Source: Pegea sp. RAD2-039
Taxonomy: Eukaryota > Chordata > Thaliacea > Salpida > Salpidae
Reading direction: 5' to 3'
DNA length: 64,000 nucleotides
NCBI GenBank assembly: GCA_034620365.1
Contig: JAQGEQ010000276.1
Coordinates: forward strand, 1-64,000
Of the stretch, positions 25,756-38,322 are shown one piece after another; the first letter of the stretch is position 1; the number at the start of each line of letters is the position of its first letter. A program made the position numbers and the translations under genes. Below the pieces are notes generated by a model. It searched no databases. It was not told the origin of the DNA and saw only the letters and a list, made by a program, of their open reading frames with translations.

Positions 25756-28700
25756 ATGTCCCAAAAAACAAAAAAAGGTGAACAAATCAATGTGGTTTTG
25801 AGATGCAGGTCTGTTCAATTTAATTCTGTAAATTTTAATGATATAAATGAAATTTTTAAGTTTTTAATAATAACACTTTTAACATTTTATTATCTTTAAA
25901 ATTAAAAAACTTTTTTCATAATTTTTAATTTCGTTTTTTGAAAATATAATTTTAGTTTCTATTTTATTTAGGCCTATGACTAAATCTGAAAAGGTCAAAA
26001 CCAGGAAAGTAGTTAACTGTAATCCAAAATCCAAAGAAGTTTCAATTGTAGTTAGTTCATCTGCATCAACAACTTCTCAATATACAAGAACTTACAATTT
26101 CGACAAAGTCTGTTGTCACAAACTGAAATCTATTTTTAATTATTTAATTTTGTAGGTATTTTGTGAGAAATCAACTCAGTTGGAAGTATATGAAGCTCTT
26201 GTTGCTGGTCAATTACAAGATGTGTTAGCTGGTTATAATTGTACAATCTTAGCGTAAATCAACTTTATTTCATTTCAATCAAATTATTTGAATATGAGTT
26301 TTTTTTTTGAAGGTATGGACAGACTGGAACTGGTAAGACATACACAATGGAAGGTGAAAGATCAGAAGATGAAAGTAGTACTTGGGATAATGATCCTAAA
26401 TCTGGAATAATCCCAAGATCTCTCAGTCACTTGTTCGAATTGCTTGATGCTGTCAGTTGTGTTGATATTCGAGGTTGTGACGTCATCACCTTCTATTTGT
26501 AGCTTCATTCTGAGTTTAGTGTGAGGATTTCACTTTTGGAGATTTACAATGAGGAGATTTATGATCTTTTAGCCCCAGAAGGGTTACCCAAGCTGAAAAT
26601 TTATGATGATGCATCTAAAAAAGTGATTTTTTTATTTAAATCTTCCTATCTTTAAGATTTCTTTTTATTTTAGGGTTCTGTGTTTGTTTCTGGTATTACA
26701 GAAGTTCCAATCTTAGAGAAATCGAAGGTTTATGAGATTTTACAACAAGGTTCAAATAAACGACGGACTGCTGTGACCAATATGAATGAATTTTCTAGCA
26801 GGTTTTCTACTTTCAAATTTTTCATGATTCAAACTGAATTTGTTGCTTGTAGGTCACACAGTGTATTCTCAATTACTGTCCACACCAAGGACACTACCAT
26901 CAATGAAATGGAATCCGAAGAGCTTGTCCGAATCGGCAAGCTTAATCTGGTAGATACTCGCTACCATAAACGCGATTTTTGATGACGTCATCACTAACAG
27001 GTCGATTTAGCGGGAAGTGAAAACATTGGCAAGTCTGGAGCAGTAGATCAAAGAGCATGTGAAGCTGGGAACATCAACAAAAGTTTGTTGACATTAGGAA
27101 GATGTATAACTGCCTTGGTGGACAGGACACCACATGTGCCTTATAGGTGGACCGGACTTTTTTGTTTTATGAATTTCTTTTATTAAAAATTGAGATTTTT
27201 TCTTATCTTTGGTGGTTTATGTCTTTGACAGAGAGAGCAAGTTGACTCGTCTTCTACAAGACTCGTTGGGAGGAGCTACAAAGACTTCCATCATCGCAAC
27301 TATCTCACCAGGACACAATAATCTCGAAGAGACCTTAAACACGCTTGATTACGCTATGAGGTCAAAAAATATCCACAATAAACCAAAAGTAAATCAAAAG
27401 TTGACCAAAAAAGCTCTTATTGAAGAATATGATCGAGAAATTGATAAACTTCGAATGGAAATTGAGGCTGCGCGTTGTAAGAGCGGCGTTTATCTACCTA
27501 CGTCACAATATGAGTGAGTCTTGAGCAGTAGAGACCTTCAGAATATCATCTTGTTGTTTTCAGGGAGATGAAGAAAAATTTAGAGATAGCTGAAGCAAAT
27601 CTAGTCCAAAAAAGTGAAGAAATTAAAGATTTCGAAAATTTGTTTCAATTGAAAGAAGAAGAGATGAAGAATTTGAAGGAAGACTTGATACAGACTGTCG
27701 AAAAGTCCAAACAGACTCAATATGAGCTTGCAGAAGCTATCTCAAAGAAAAAGCAGCTAGCAATATATGGAAACAAGGTCTATGAGCAAGCATCTGAGGT
27801 TTGATGATCATTTGATCTTTTTTCGATCTTATATCGATCTTTCTTCAGTTGAAGAACACAGTACAAGTAGTTAGTGATGATATCATGAAAGTTCATGCAA
27901 AAGTGGAACGAGTTAAAGATGTGAATTCATCGAATATCAACAATCTACAACAACTAGTTGACAGGTTTCCTTCTCAAAAGTTTCAACTTCTTTCAAATTA
28001 TTCGTATTTAGCATGAAGATAAAAGTCTCTTCAGTTTGTTCCTCTACTTCGACTTCTATCAACAACATCCATCAACAACTTACTGAAGACATCAGTCAAA
28101 ATTTAGGTGTTGTTGTTGAGACCATTTTAAAAGATGTTGATTTCATCAAATTGATCTTTTAGATGAAATAAGTGGTTTAAACGAGAAGTTTTTTGAAGAT
28201 TTACAACAAATGAATGCGATGATAAAGTTATTAAGGACTAACATCAAAGTTTGCATCAAATATCTGTGATTGAAGTAACTTAAAAGTTGTTTTTAGATTG
28301 ATTCTGATGATGTAGAGAAGATTTTGCTAAAAGAAGATGAAAATATTGAAGAAAATCAAAAAATTTTAATGAAATTAAAAGTAACTAACTTTTTTGTCAC
28401 TTCTTGTAATTTGATGAATTTTTTTGACAGCAATCGCTTGATACAAACTTACAAATGTTTAATTCGATCGAACAACCGATGCAAGATATGCAAATGAAGT
28501 TGAAAGAAACGCAGAAGCTGCAGAAACGAATGATGCAAACGTCATTGAGCTCGGTAAATTGCTTCTCAATCACCAATCACGTGACTTAAATGTCTCTGTA
28601 GATTTGTTCAATGAGAGATACTAGTATGAATCTCAGGACTTATCTTCATCTGGAACTGGATAAGTTTAAAGGACTTACAGATGACTTTGTTCAAGTGCTT

Positions 28701-29984
28701 CAGGTTAGTTATGACGTCATCAGCACGCGCTTATGTGGTTCGTTGATAGAATGATGAAAAAAGAAAAGCGTTTGTGAAAAAGGAGGTTGAAGAAGATAAA
28801 AAGTTTGAAGATCAGTTAATGCAGTTGCTCCAGATGAGGAAAGGTCGAACTGAAAGATTAAAGATATTTTGTGAGATGCAAAAAGAAAAAGAAGAACAGG
28901 AGAAGATCAAATTAAAGATTGAAGATAATTTAAAATGTTTAAGAGATGAAATTGATTCGAAAAAAAATTTCATAAATCAAATAAAAGACCAACATCAGGA
29001 TTCATACCAATCTACATCACAAGAGGTCCTCATCAAATCCTCATTTGCATATTTCGTTAATCAACTGACTTCAGATCGAGAGTAACTTCAACAACCTCCG
29101 TGATGACGTCATCGCCGTTTGTGAAGGAGTACAAAAGAAAGAAGAAAATATTCGTGAGTTGATGACGTCACAACAGCGAGAAGGGATGAATAAATTAGAA
29201 GAACAAAAGACAAATCTTGTAACATCGATGGAATCGTGTAAAGATCAACAAAACGTGAGTGGTTAAAATCAATTTTATGAAATAAATTAATTAAAAGAGT
29301 TTTTTAGGCGAATTGTTCAGCTGCAAATGAAGCGACTTCTTCAGTAGAATCACTTTGTCAAGATCAAATTATTCTTCAAAACAAAATTGTTGCTTCAATT
29401 GAAGACATCAAGTTGCTACCAACAAGTCTTCAGTCGATTGTTGAAAGTATCGAAGATGATGAAGAAAAATTGATGAAAATAGCAACAAAACACACTGAAC
29501 GCATCTCTCTTGTAAATCCCACTGGTTTGTCATTTTGCTACAAATTGGTCGTTTTCTTAAATGGCCTGTTTTATAGGTGCTACACCTCTGCGATCAGCTG
29601 TTTACAAATCAGTAAAAGTTAGTAGCCCTCTTCCACTAGCTGCTGAGTGCTTAGATGAAAGTTTAATTGAAGAAGAAGAAGATTTGGATGATTTGCCAAA
29701 AGTATTTCTCCTTCTGCTTTAGATAAAGTTCTAATAATTTTATTAAAAAGGAAAATTTGGACGTCAAAGAAGAAGAAGATGAAGAACTGGACGAGGATTC
29801 TGATGAAGTTATCATTCCTGATAAACCGGGAGTTTCTTTCTTTGCTTCGGTTAGTTTCTTGTTTCATTTTCATTTTTTATTCAATCAAACTTGTTGCTTG
29901 CAGAGTAAACATCAAATTAAACGAAATCCAACAACTACCAAGAAACCTTTTGCGAAAAGCAAGAATTATCAAAATTTGAGATAA
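25756..29984 (+). CDS. KIF11: Kinesin-5 (Eg5/BimC) mitotic motor
   Basis: A plus-end microtubule motor whose relatives form bipolar tetramers that push spindle poles apart. Twenty-two phase-consistent exons, each bounded by GT and AG, give 1005 residues (human 1056). The N-terminal motor (about residues 10-365) has the P-loop GQTGTGKT, the kinesin-5 loop-5 signature ([19 protein letters not shown]), switch I SSRSHS, switch [23 protein letters not shown], and the neck-linker [16 protein letters not shown] long coiled-coil stalk follows. The tail has a BimC box-like [10 protein letters not shown] whose Thr is the likely CDK1 site by family analogy, then an acidic stretch and a basic C-terminus. 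The first exon ends in VLRCR and is short. Introns are mostly 46-59 bases, and several contain TGACGTCA. Confidence 0.96.
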
Positions 29985-30930
29985 ATGTCTCCCATGATCT
30001 TTTTCATGTTTAATAATTTCTGTTCAACTTTTTGCTTTGAAATTAATAATATAATATATTGCTAATAACCTAGTTTTTACATTTCCAAACATTAAATGAG
30101 TTTTATTTGAAAGTTTCAATTTTTTTTTATATAAATTTCTTTCTACTATCAGTAGATGTGAATCTCAATTAAAAATTGTTAGGAATTTTCAACTAACTGT
30201 ATGTTGATTGAAACTTAATAAAGAAGAAATTGGTTTTAATGTTGTCGACTGTTAGATGTGCTATCGAAATAATTTCATAATAATATAATCGAATAAACTG
30301 AAATATATAGAAATCTTTGATGTAAGACTTTTGAAAAGAAATGTTTTTTCTTGCTTCAGTATAACTTGAATAAAAGTTCTTATTTTAACAGCAGATTTTC
30401 GTTCAATTTTCACTAAAACTTTGATAAAAACTGGAAGAGTTAGTTGGATTTTCAAACATAACTGACAATAAAATTAGCAGAAGGGTAGTTTAGATTAAGA
30501 TCAGTCAGTGTTAACTAAGATAAATAATAATATTGAATCTGTTATCATAAGCAGGTATTGAGCTAAAAATGTTTTATAAATTTTCTAAATTATTCTGTTT
30601 TGATGATATATCTGCAATTTTATATATTTCTTTGCAATCTATAACTGATTTTTTAAATATAAAATGTTTAAATAAGTCATTAAAGTTTATAAAGAAAGTT
30701 AACCGTTTGAAGATTTCTAGCTAAATAAAGACTTTATTAATACGAATGAAAGTTACTAATTGTCAGCAACTAAAACAAAATGAAACTAAAAGTAACTTGA
30801 GAATTAACTAAACTTATTCTATTTGAATAAAAATTTGGTTCAAACTTTTGTGGCTTTGTTACACTAAAAATCATTGGCGAAAAGAAAACTTTGAAGTTTC
30901 TACTTATTTAGATCAAGATGATGTAGGGTA
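29985..30930. other. Intergenic, kinesin-5 3' side
   Basis: AT-rich sequence holding the kinesin-5 3' UTR. AATAATATAATATATT-like stretches make any single poly(A) signal ambiguous. No gene or repeat is seen. Confidence 0.5.
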
Positions 30931-30939
30931 CGCTTCAAT

Positions 30940-32290
30940 AGACAGAAACTAAAAATCATTTCTGACAAGCCTTCTTCATCAACACAAGGTGGCAATGTCG
31001 ATTACCAATCGTGCAACAAATTGTTTACAAGAAGGTTTCAGCAAAGTGTAAAATAGACTTTTCCTGATTTCATATCACCTGCAGTGATGTGAACGACAAA
31101 ATTTAAGTGTAAAATGATTCAACTTAATCGATGAACTGGATGCTACAATGAAAGAAACCCGTCACGTGGGTCTCGGTGGTCGGCGATTCCGACAAAAATG
31201 CTAGCATGTTGCAAATTATTACCAAGAAGGTCAACAAAATGTACAAAAAACTCACTATGAATTGTAAGGGCAGAGAAAACAGATCTTTCCAGTTTGAGAA
31301 TCATCAATAGTTTTTTTTAAACGGAATAACCACTGGTCCCACATCTTCTTTTTCCACTTCCTCTTTGCACATACCCTTCCATTTCACAAAATATCAATTT
31401 ACAGAAGCCCATCATCAAATCTCACAAGCTTCAAAAAGACAATTCTTCTATCACATTAGGTATGCTCTTCAACGCACGGTCGATTATTAACAAAATTTTC
31501 CAATTGAAAGCTCTTTTGCATTCCCAAGATTTCACATTTGTTTTTATCACTGAAACTTGGTTGAAACCGTTTTATCCTGATTCTTTTCTGGTTGACGGTA
31601 ATCTTTTTTGTGTTTTGCGTTGTGATAGACTGTATGATAGAGGCGGCGGTGTTTGAGTAATTAACAAAACATCGCTTGCACCCAAGATGTCTATTTTTCG
31701 AAAAGATTTTAATTATAAATTATGAGGTCCACTATAGGCCTTGAGAATTGTCAAAGTTTTTTCAAAAAACGAAAATGAAAAATAACCACTGGACCCACAT
31801 CTTCTTTTTCACATTTCTTCTAAGTCCAAATTTTTTCGTTTTATATGTACCTACCTACCACCGTCTTAAATTAATGATGAGGTTACTATTAAGTCCTTAT
31901 TGAAGGTTCTGAAGAGTGTTGTGTGTCCTGAGTTATATATTTTATGGGATTTTAATTTTGGTAAAATTGATTGGAATAACCCGAATTTAGCATTTATTGG
32001 AAAATCGTTTAACTTGGATATCGATAACACTAATTTCGTTCTTCTGTCATTCGTTCATATATTTTTAAAAATCAGCAAGGAGACAATAAAGGAAGTTAAA
32101 TTAAGATTTTTATCTAAATTAACTAAGAGTATAAAAAAAACTGCAAAGAAATTTGAAAAATTAATAAAATCTGGTGGTGGAAATAAAAACAACATATTTT
32201 TAATAAAGTTAACTTTGATGAAACAATATAAATCTTTTCATTTTGATATATTCCTCAACCATAATAAGTGATAATATAAAGAAAAAGTTT
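30940..32290 (+). mobile_element. LINE remnants: ORF1 plus endonuclease pieces
   Basis: About 30985-31250 matches the ORF1 relic at 4500-4870 (CAATCGTGCAACAAAT..., the GTGGGTCTCGGTG block and AATGCTAGCATG). At 31462-31656 a frame reads LFNARSIINKIFQLKALLHS, then FVFITETWLKP and RCDRLYDRGGGV, the N-terminal part of a LINE APE endonuclease. At 31900-32000 ELYILWDFNFGKIDWNNP resembles the later GDFN-IDW endonuclease motif. A block near 31325 (ATAACCACTGGTCCCACATC) is repeated near 31775. The reverse transcriptase is absent: sequence jumps to the duplicated flank at about 32285. Frames are interrupted throughout. Confidence 0.75.
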
Positions 32291-32560
32291 GCAATTAAAA
32301 TAAACTTTAATTTTAAGTATATATTAATTTTTAAAAATGTTCTTGCCTTGTGCATTTTATGATAAGGGAACATTTGAATTAAGCCACAGTTAACGTAATT
32401 TCCTATTTCTTAGATAATAAATGTAATAGTTTTAATGACTGTTTAAGGAAACGAAATATCTTAAATATTAAAATTATTTTAAACTGATTCGTGTTGGTAA
32501 AAGACAAAAAGTATTTTTATCAAAGAAAAGATATTATTGTAGATCTAAATATACCAAATA
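32205..32560 (+). repeat. Duplicated segment (copy A) lacking the LINE RT present in copy B
   Basis: The left part (32205-32305) matches 21575-21660 and the right part (32290-32560) matches 23710-23995, running into one another here. In copy B the LINE RT and tail lie between them. The join lies in two similar short stretches (AATTAAAATAAACTTTAAT against AATTGAAATTAACTTTAAT), suggesting a deletion between short direct repeats in copy A. Confidence 0.75.
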
Positions 32561-33207
32561 CTCGTTTAATTTTAGTTACTATTTATTTTCTGAAGTATAT
32601 TTTTATCTAAATGTTTTTGTATTCAACTAAATTTTCTTGAAATTTTAATGAAAATAAAACAAATATAATTTACAAAATGAAATTTTTGATCTTTTAAACA
32701 AAACTTTCAATTATTTTAATCTTGTTTTTATAATGTTAATTTTTTTCACTTAAAATTTAATTCTTCTGATAATTTTCTAATTGATAAGAATTTCATTATT
32801 AAAATAAATGAATGATAAAATACATAACTTGTCTTTATATAATTTATTATAATTGTAGCATATTGTCTTTAAATTTTAACTTTTAAAGTTCTATTAAAAT
32901 ATTTTAAAAATCATAAAAATAATAAATGATTAATTTCATTTATATATAAATCATTACTTGAAACAAGTTGTTGACATTATTCCATTTAATGATATTTTGA
33001 AGTTTGTTTCTGATTCTACATGATTTAAATTCAACTAATTTAGTCTATATAATAATTATAATTAACTTTCTCAATATTTTAACTTCATAATTTCAAAACA
33101 GATAATTAATCATTTAATAATTATTTCTAATCACTTTTCTTTTAAAGTTCAATTTTTATTTCTAATTCTTATGATTTTGTATTCACGTAAAAACTAAACA
33201 AAGAAAA

Positions 33208-35903
33208 ATGAACTATAATCAACAAGCACATTCGTCACCTATTAATATCAGTGGTAAGTTTAAAACATCATTCAATTCCATCAATAATTCAACAAAATTT
33301 CAATTTTAGGGATTCTTTATCAAATGATAGATGATTATGAACCTCAAGTTGATAGTTGTATCCGATGCTTAAGAAATCAAACGATTTATGTTCAAAAACC
33401 TTTCGTGTTTGAATTTCAGGTTATTATTTTAGAATATATAAACACTTTCAATAAAATTTCAATTATTGTCAAATATTTTGATGATAAATTTGATTTATTT
33501 CCAATATAATTTGAAAGAGATAATCTATTTTATGATGTAATTTAATTTCTTCAATAAAATCTTTTCAAACTTTTTATATATATTATAAATATTTATTTTA
33601 TTATACATATTGTATAGATAACATGATTGTATATAATAAATGTTTATATATATATTATATATGTTTGTTATTATATTTTTACTTTATACTTTTATGGGTG
33701 AATAATTAATTATTACTTTCACCACTTCAGTAAGTTTTGTAAGCTTTGCTTGCTGTGCTGGTCAACTGCAAGTTGGTTTTCTAATTTTCTATTATGTTTA
33801 TTGATATTTTAAGTTATATTTTAGTGAATATTATATGGTTGATAACAAAGTTTTATAATATAAAATCTATTTGTATCAAGTTTGTTTGTAGTAATTTTAT
33901 TTGTATTAAGTTTGTTTGTTTGTTTGAAATCCAGTGAAGTAAATGAGACTTATTAACAGGGAACTGAAAGGAGACCAACTGGTTGGTTGTATGGTTTGAA
34001 TATGGATACAAATGAGTCAGGTTACATTCCAGCAGAGTTTGCTCAATTCAATCAATTTATTTACCGACAAATCAACACTCCAACAAAACCATTTTCATCT
34101 ACATCTAATTTACCAGCAGTTCCTGAAATTGATCAAACTGTTGATTCAAGGTAAGGTCTTCATCTTGATTTTCTAACTCATCTACTTCTTTATAGAACTT
34201 CTACGAATTATGTTCCTGTCTCCATCTCAAGTCCAAGTGAAAATGAAAAGATGAAGCAAAGCACAAAAACAGATTTAAACTTAGAAGTAAAAATCTTCAT
34301 TATACTTCAGAAATTTTTGTGATCCACAAATTACATTTTCTTCAACATCTGAATTTGAAACTTATCATTTCTTCCCAGGAACAGAATTGGTACTGGGGGA
34401 AGGTGAGTAAAGAGGAGGTAAACTCAGCTCTAAACGGAACTGCCGATGGATCATTCCTTGTTCGTGACTCCCAAGACCCTGGATGCTACACTTTGACATT
34501 AAGAAAAAGTGATTTGAAAGATTGAAGATGAAAAATTTAATGTTCAGTTTGTAGATGCGACAAATAAGTTAATAAAAATTCATGAAGAAGGCGGAATGTT
34601 TGGTTTTTCTCTTCCCTTTCAATTTACATCAGTTGTTTCTCTGATTGGATATTATCGAAGACAATCACTAGAAGCTTACAACACAGATCTCAACATCACA
34701 CTGAAACACGCGATCCGTAAACCTGTAGATCTTCATCAATTGATCTTTAGATGAAATTAATTTGATTTCTTTCAACAGCTGATACCAATGTCAAAAAAAG
34801 AAAGTATTTTACAAAGTCTTCACGGTGATGATCTTAACTTGATAAATACAAATCAATCTTTAGAGGATGCATGCCGGAGTCAAAGCAATCTACAAAATGT
34901 AAAATTTCAATCTGAAAACCTTCCTTTCAAATCTAATTCCGCATTTTCTAGTTGATTAAAAAGCAGAAGAACGCGATCGAGTGTTTTCGTGTTTCTCTTT
35001 CTATGATGGAAGAGTCAAAGTTGACTTTAAAAACTAATAAAGAGAAACTGACAGATGGTCAAGATGAACAGAGGTTTTCTGACTCCTTAATTTTCAGATT
35101 TTCAACTTTTTGATTTCTTTAGAATTTTGGAAAATCAACGGAAGAAGGTTGAAAGATTAAAAATCCTTCAAAAAGAAATGCAAAGAACTCATGAAAGATT
35201 AGAAGATACTCTTCATGAAATCCAACAAGGCGAAGCTCGAATAAGCGAACTTCGGAGTGACATCATCCGATTTAGAAGTCTTCGCGACTCGAAAACTGAG
35301 TATATGACGTCAAAAGCGCGCGAACTTTCGCTAATTTCAATCTGACAGATATCTTCGTTCGATGAATATCTCGGATTATGAAATAAATTCAGCTTTTGTT
35401 CAACTTGTAGAAGAAGAAGAAGAAAACATTTACCATCTTCCAGAGTTGGATTTAGAAGAAAAGTACCCTCAACATTGCAAAGAAAATACTTGGTATTATC
35501 CCAAGTTTACTAGGTCCTGATCTTCATCATTAAGATCACAATCTTTACTGATCTTCATTTTTAGGGAAGAAGCTATCCGTGTCTTGAAGGGAAGGAAGAA
35601 TGGGACATTCCTGATCAGAGATCGAGGGTCAATTGGACCTCCTTATGCTTGCTCTTTAGTGTAAGTGATGTGACGTCATATTTCTCGTGTCAACTTAAGA
35701 CGCGCGCGTTTGTAATCTTTAGAGCAAATGGTGAAGTACATCATTGTTTGATTCAACAAACAAAAGATGGTTATGGATTTGCTGAACCGTTCAATCTTCA
35801 TTCATCACTTCGTGACCTTGTACTTCATTACGCTCACAACGAACTTACTCCTCATAATGATCTTCTCAACACTACCTTGGCTCTTCCACTTGGTGTCAGC
35901 TAG
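33208..35903 (+). CDS. PIK3R1: PI3-kinase class IA regulatory subunit (p85/p55 type)
   Basis: Binds and restrains the p110 lipid kinase and recruits it to phosphotyrosine sites. Exons: 33208-33253, 33310-33419, 33960-34150, 34196-34286, 34379-34508, 34528-34724, 34779-34898, 34952-35073, 35123-35308, 35349-35513, 35565-35660 and 35723-35903, about 544 residues. Order: SH3-like domain (YQMIDDYEP to [20 protein letters not shown]), Ser/Thr-rich linker, N-SH2 ([35 protein letters not shown]), inter-SH2 coiled coil, C-SH2 ([33 protein letters not shown]). The RhoGAP-like BH domain of vertebrate p85 is absent. The gene may equally relate to PIK3R2/R3. Between 34508 and 34528 the frame needs a 19-base intron or reflects an indel. 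Confidence 0.92.
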
Positions 35904-37720
35904 GTGAAGATCATTATGACGTCATCATCGCCTTTTTCAATTCTTTTTTTTGTAGGTTTTTTAAATCGACAAATCTTCTTTTTAATCGGATTTTTATTGA
36001 TAAGTGATGACGTCACAAGTGGCAACGCGTGTACTTTTTATCAATTTTTATTGGACAATTCCGTCTTTTACAGACCAACAACCACTTTTCTGCAAATTTC
36101 TGGTTTCATTTCTTATTTTTCGGCGGCATATTTAGATTTTTTACTTATTTTTTCATTTATTTAGAATTTCTTTATATTTTAAGCCTTCAACTTAAAGTTT
36201 CTCGTTTCAACCAATTAAAAGACAACAAATTTTTTATCAGAAATATTTGGATTAAGTCAATCGAGTTTAACAAATTAGTAATTTCATAATCTGCTTCGAG
36301 ACTTGCTGACGTCACATCTGCGTTTTAAAAGACAACATTTCTATTTTCTGACTTCTAACTTTCTTGTTTGACCAAATAGCGACTAACAATCATTTTCAGC
36401 TTAATTCTTTTAATCAGTAATTCGCATTTTTCTATTTTTTTTTGTATTTAGAATAAAATCTGGAATTTTCTTTTCGTATAAAACTGGAATACAAAACAAG
36501 AGTTTTATAAAAAGTTGGAATAATTCGAGTTGTTTGATGATAAAAAAAGACCACTAAATGTTAGTAGCGAAATATTGAAGCAAATAAGATCTGTAATCAG
36601 ATCAAAATTTAGATTTTAAGAATCAAGTTTTTGTGAAAAGGGAAAGATTTTTTTCATCTTCTGAACTGACATTCCAAAATCAAATATTTGAAATTTATAA
36701 TTTTTCAATCATTTTCTATTTACTATGTAATCACATTGACATTAAAGACAGCAGCACAAAGTTTTTAATAAAATACTGATGAAGCAAAACAGAAACTGGA
36801 AGTTTTGATAAAAGTCAACATTTCATCGTAAAAGTTTTTTATCTAAAATCGAAATTCAGTTTTTCAACATTTAATTTATTAGGAAACTGGAACATTTGTT
36901 CGAAAATTGATTTTGGAAACTTCTTATCAGTCTGAAATCAATCTTTTTTATTTTATAATTTTGTTTTTATATATTTAGCTGTTTATAAATAAAAACTAAA
37001 ATAGATTTAATATTTAAATGATATATTTTGAAAATATTTTATCTTTGAAGAGCTATTTCAGTTTTTTTAAGTTTATTTATTGTGCTTTTTATATTTTATA
37101 AAAATTTTACAAAATTGTTATCAATAATTTAGTTAATTGTATTTTCTTTATAAATTACAGAATTTATTTTCTTAATTTTGTTGATAATTTTGGACTGATG
37201 TGATTTTATTAAATTTTATATTTCTTAGATTGTATTTTGACTAATTCTCAAGTAACCACAAGGAACCATATTTCAATCTATTAATAAATTTGGTTTCTTA
37301 TTTATGAAACTGTTATCAATAATTTATATCAACTTTCAAGTGAACAATTTCCTTAAAATTTTCTTTCTCACAAAAAACCTTTAAATTATTTTAACTTTGA
37401 TGAAAATGTCATTTGGATGATTATTACCAATTATTTAGATGAATTTGAAATAATGTAATTTCAGTTCTACATATCAATGTAATTACTTCTACAAATCAAC
37501 AACTTTAAATTGAATCAAATCTTTCATGGTTTTTATGAATCAAATTTATTTTGTTGCTGAGAAGTCAACAATATTCTCGACTCTTCAACTTTTATAAAAT
37601 CTTTAATAAATTAATCTTTAAATGATCAACTTAAAGTTATTTGAGCTTCCTACACTTATACAGTAAATAGAAGAAAATAACTTCTTTTGTATAAGATTTA
37701 ATTTTAGTGAAAAGTATCAT
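35904..37720. other. AT-rich intergenic region
   Basis: No gene is supported beyond the p85 3' UTR. Two TGACGTCA palindromes lie in the first 400 bases. The remainder is low-complexity AT-rich sequence. Confidence 0.5.
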
Positions 37721-37850
37721 GAAAGGGACCTATTGGTCTGGAGACATAAGGGGACATAGGTCTTGACATCAAGGTCAGCTCTGTGGATTTTCTACTGGGC
37801 TTGATGTCTTATATAGCATTTACTTATCCCCAAGTAACAAGGTACCTAAA
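37721..37850. other. Compact GC-richer foldable element
   Basis: A 130-base island stands out against its AT-rich setting. It contains a perfect 9-bp stem, GACATCAAG (37765-37773) with CTTGATGTC (37800-37808), around a 26-base loop. Outer segments also pair: GGGACC near 37725 with GGTACC near 37841, and GGGGA near 37750 with ATCCCC near 37826. It could be a structured non-coding RNA, a small hairpin transposon or a SINE piece. I do not recognise it. Confidence 0.35.
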
Positions 37851-38322
37851 AATAAGAGAGTAAATACAAGAGATGAACTTTTCATTCTTTTACAAGATCT
37901 GTTTGAAATAAATTAGGAAAGAAACTAGGTGGCGTATTAGAGTAAGAAATATTTCGTTAGTCAGCTGGCTATTGACGTTCATATCATCTATAAACTGCTC
38001 ATATATCTTTGTAAGGTGCCAGTAAAGATGCCAAAAATCTTTTTAAAGCTGTAAACTTTCATTTAGAATTTTATATTTGCGACGATGTCACAAGTAACAG
38101 AAGTTAGTTCTTAAATCACTAATTACATCGGGTTTAACCCGTTTGTACTTTTGTTAAAACTTGTTAATAATTGATAATATTAATCTAATAATTATTTATA
38201 TAAATTATTTTATTGAATTTTGTGTTTTAACAATAAATAACGGACTTTAAATTTCATTTTTTTTGTTTTTTTATTTCGATAATTAACACACAATTGCAGA
38301 ATCTTACATAAAACATAAAGTC

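Larger units (their letters stand above)
26478..36314. promoter_or_regulatory. Cluster of TGACGTCA palindromes (CRE/ATF-type)
   Basis: The 8-bp palindrome starts at 26478, 26983, 28712, 29104, 29163, 35305, 35671, 35917, 36008 and 36307; two further copies lie at 39821 and 55880. Several extend to GATGACGTCATC. They sit in introns, in two coding exons and downstream of p85. The sequence is the canonical CREB/ATF site, but intronic and exonic placement means function is unproven. Confidence 0.6.
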
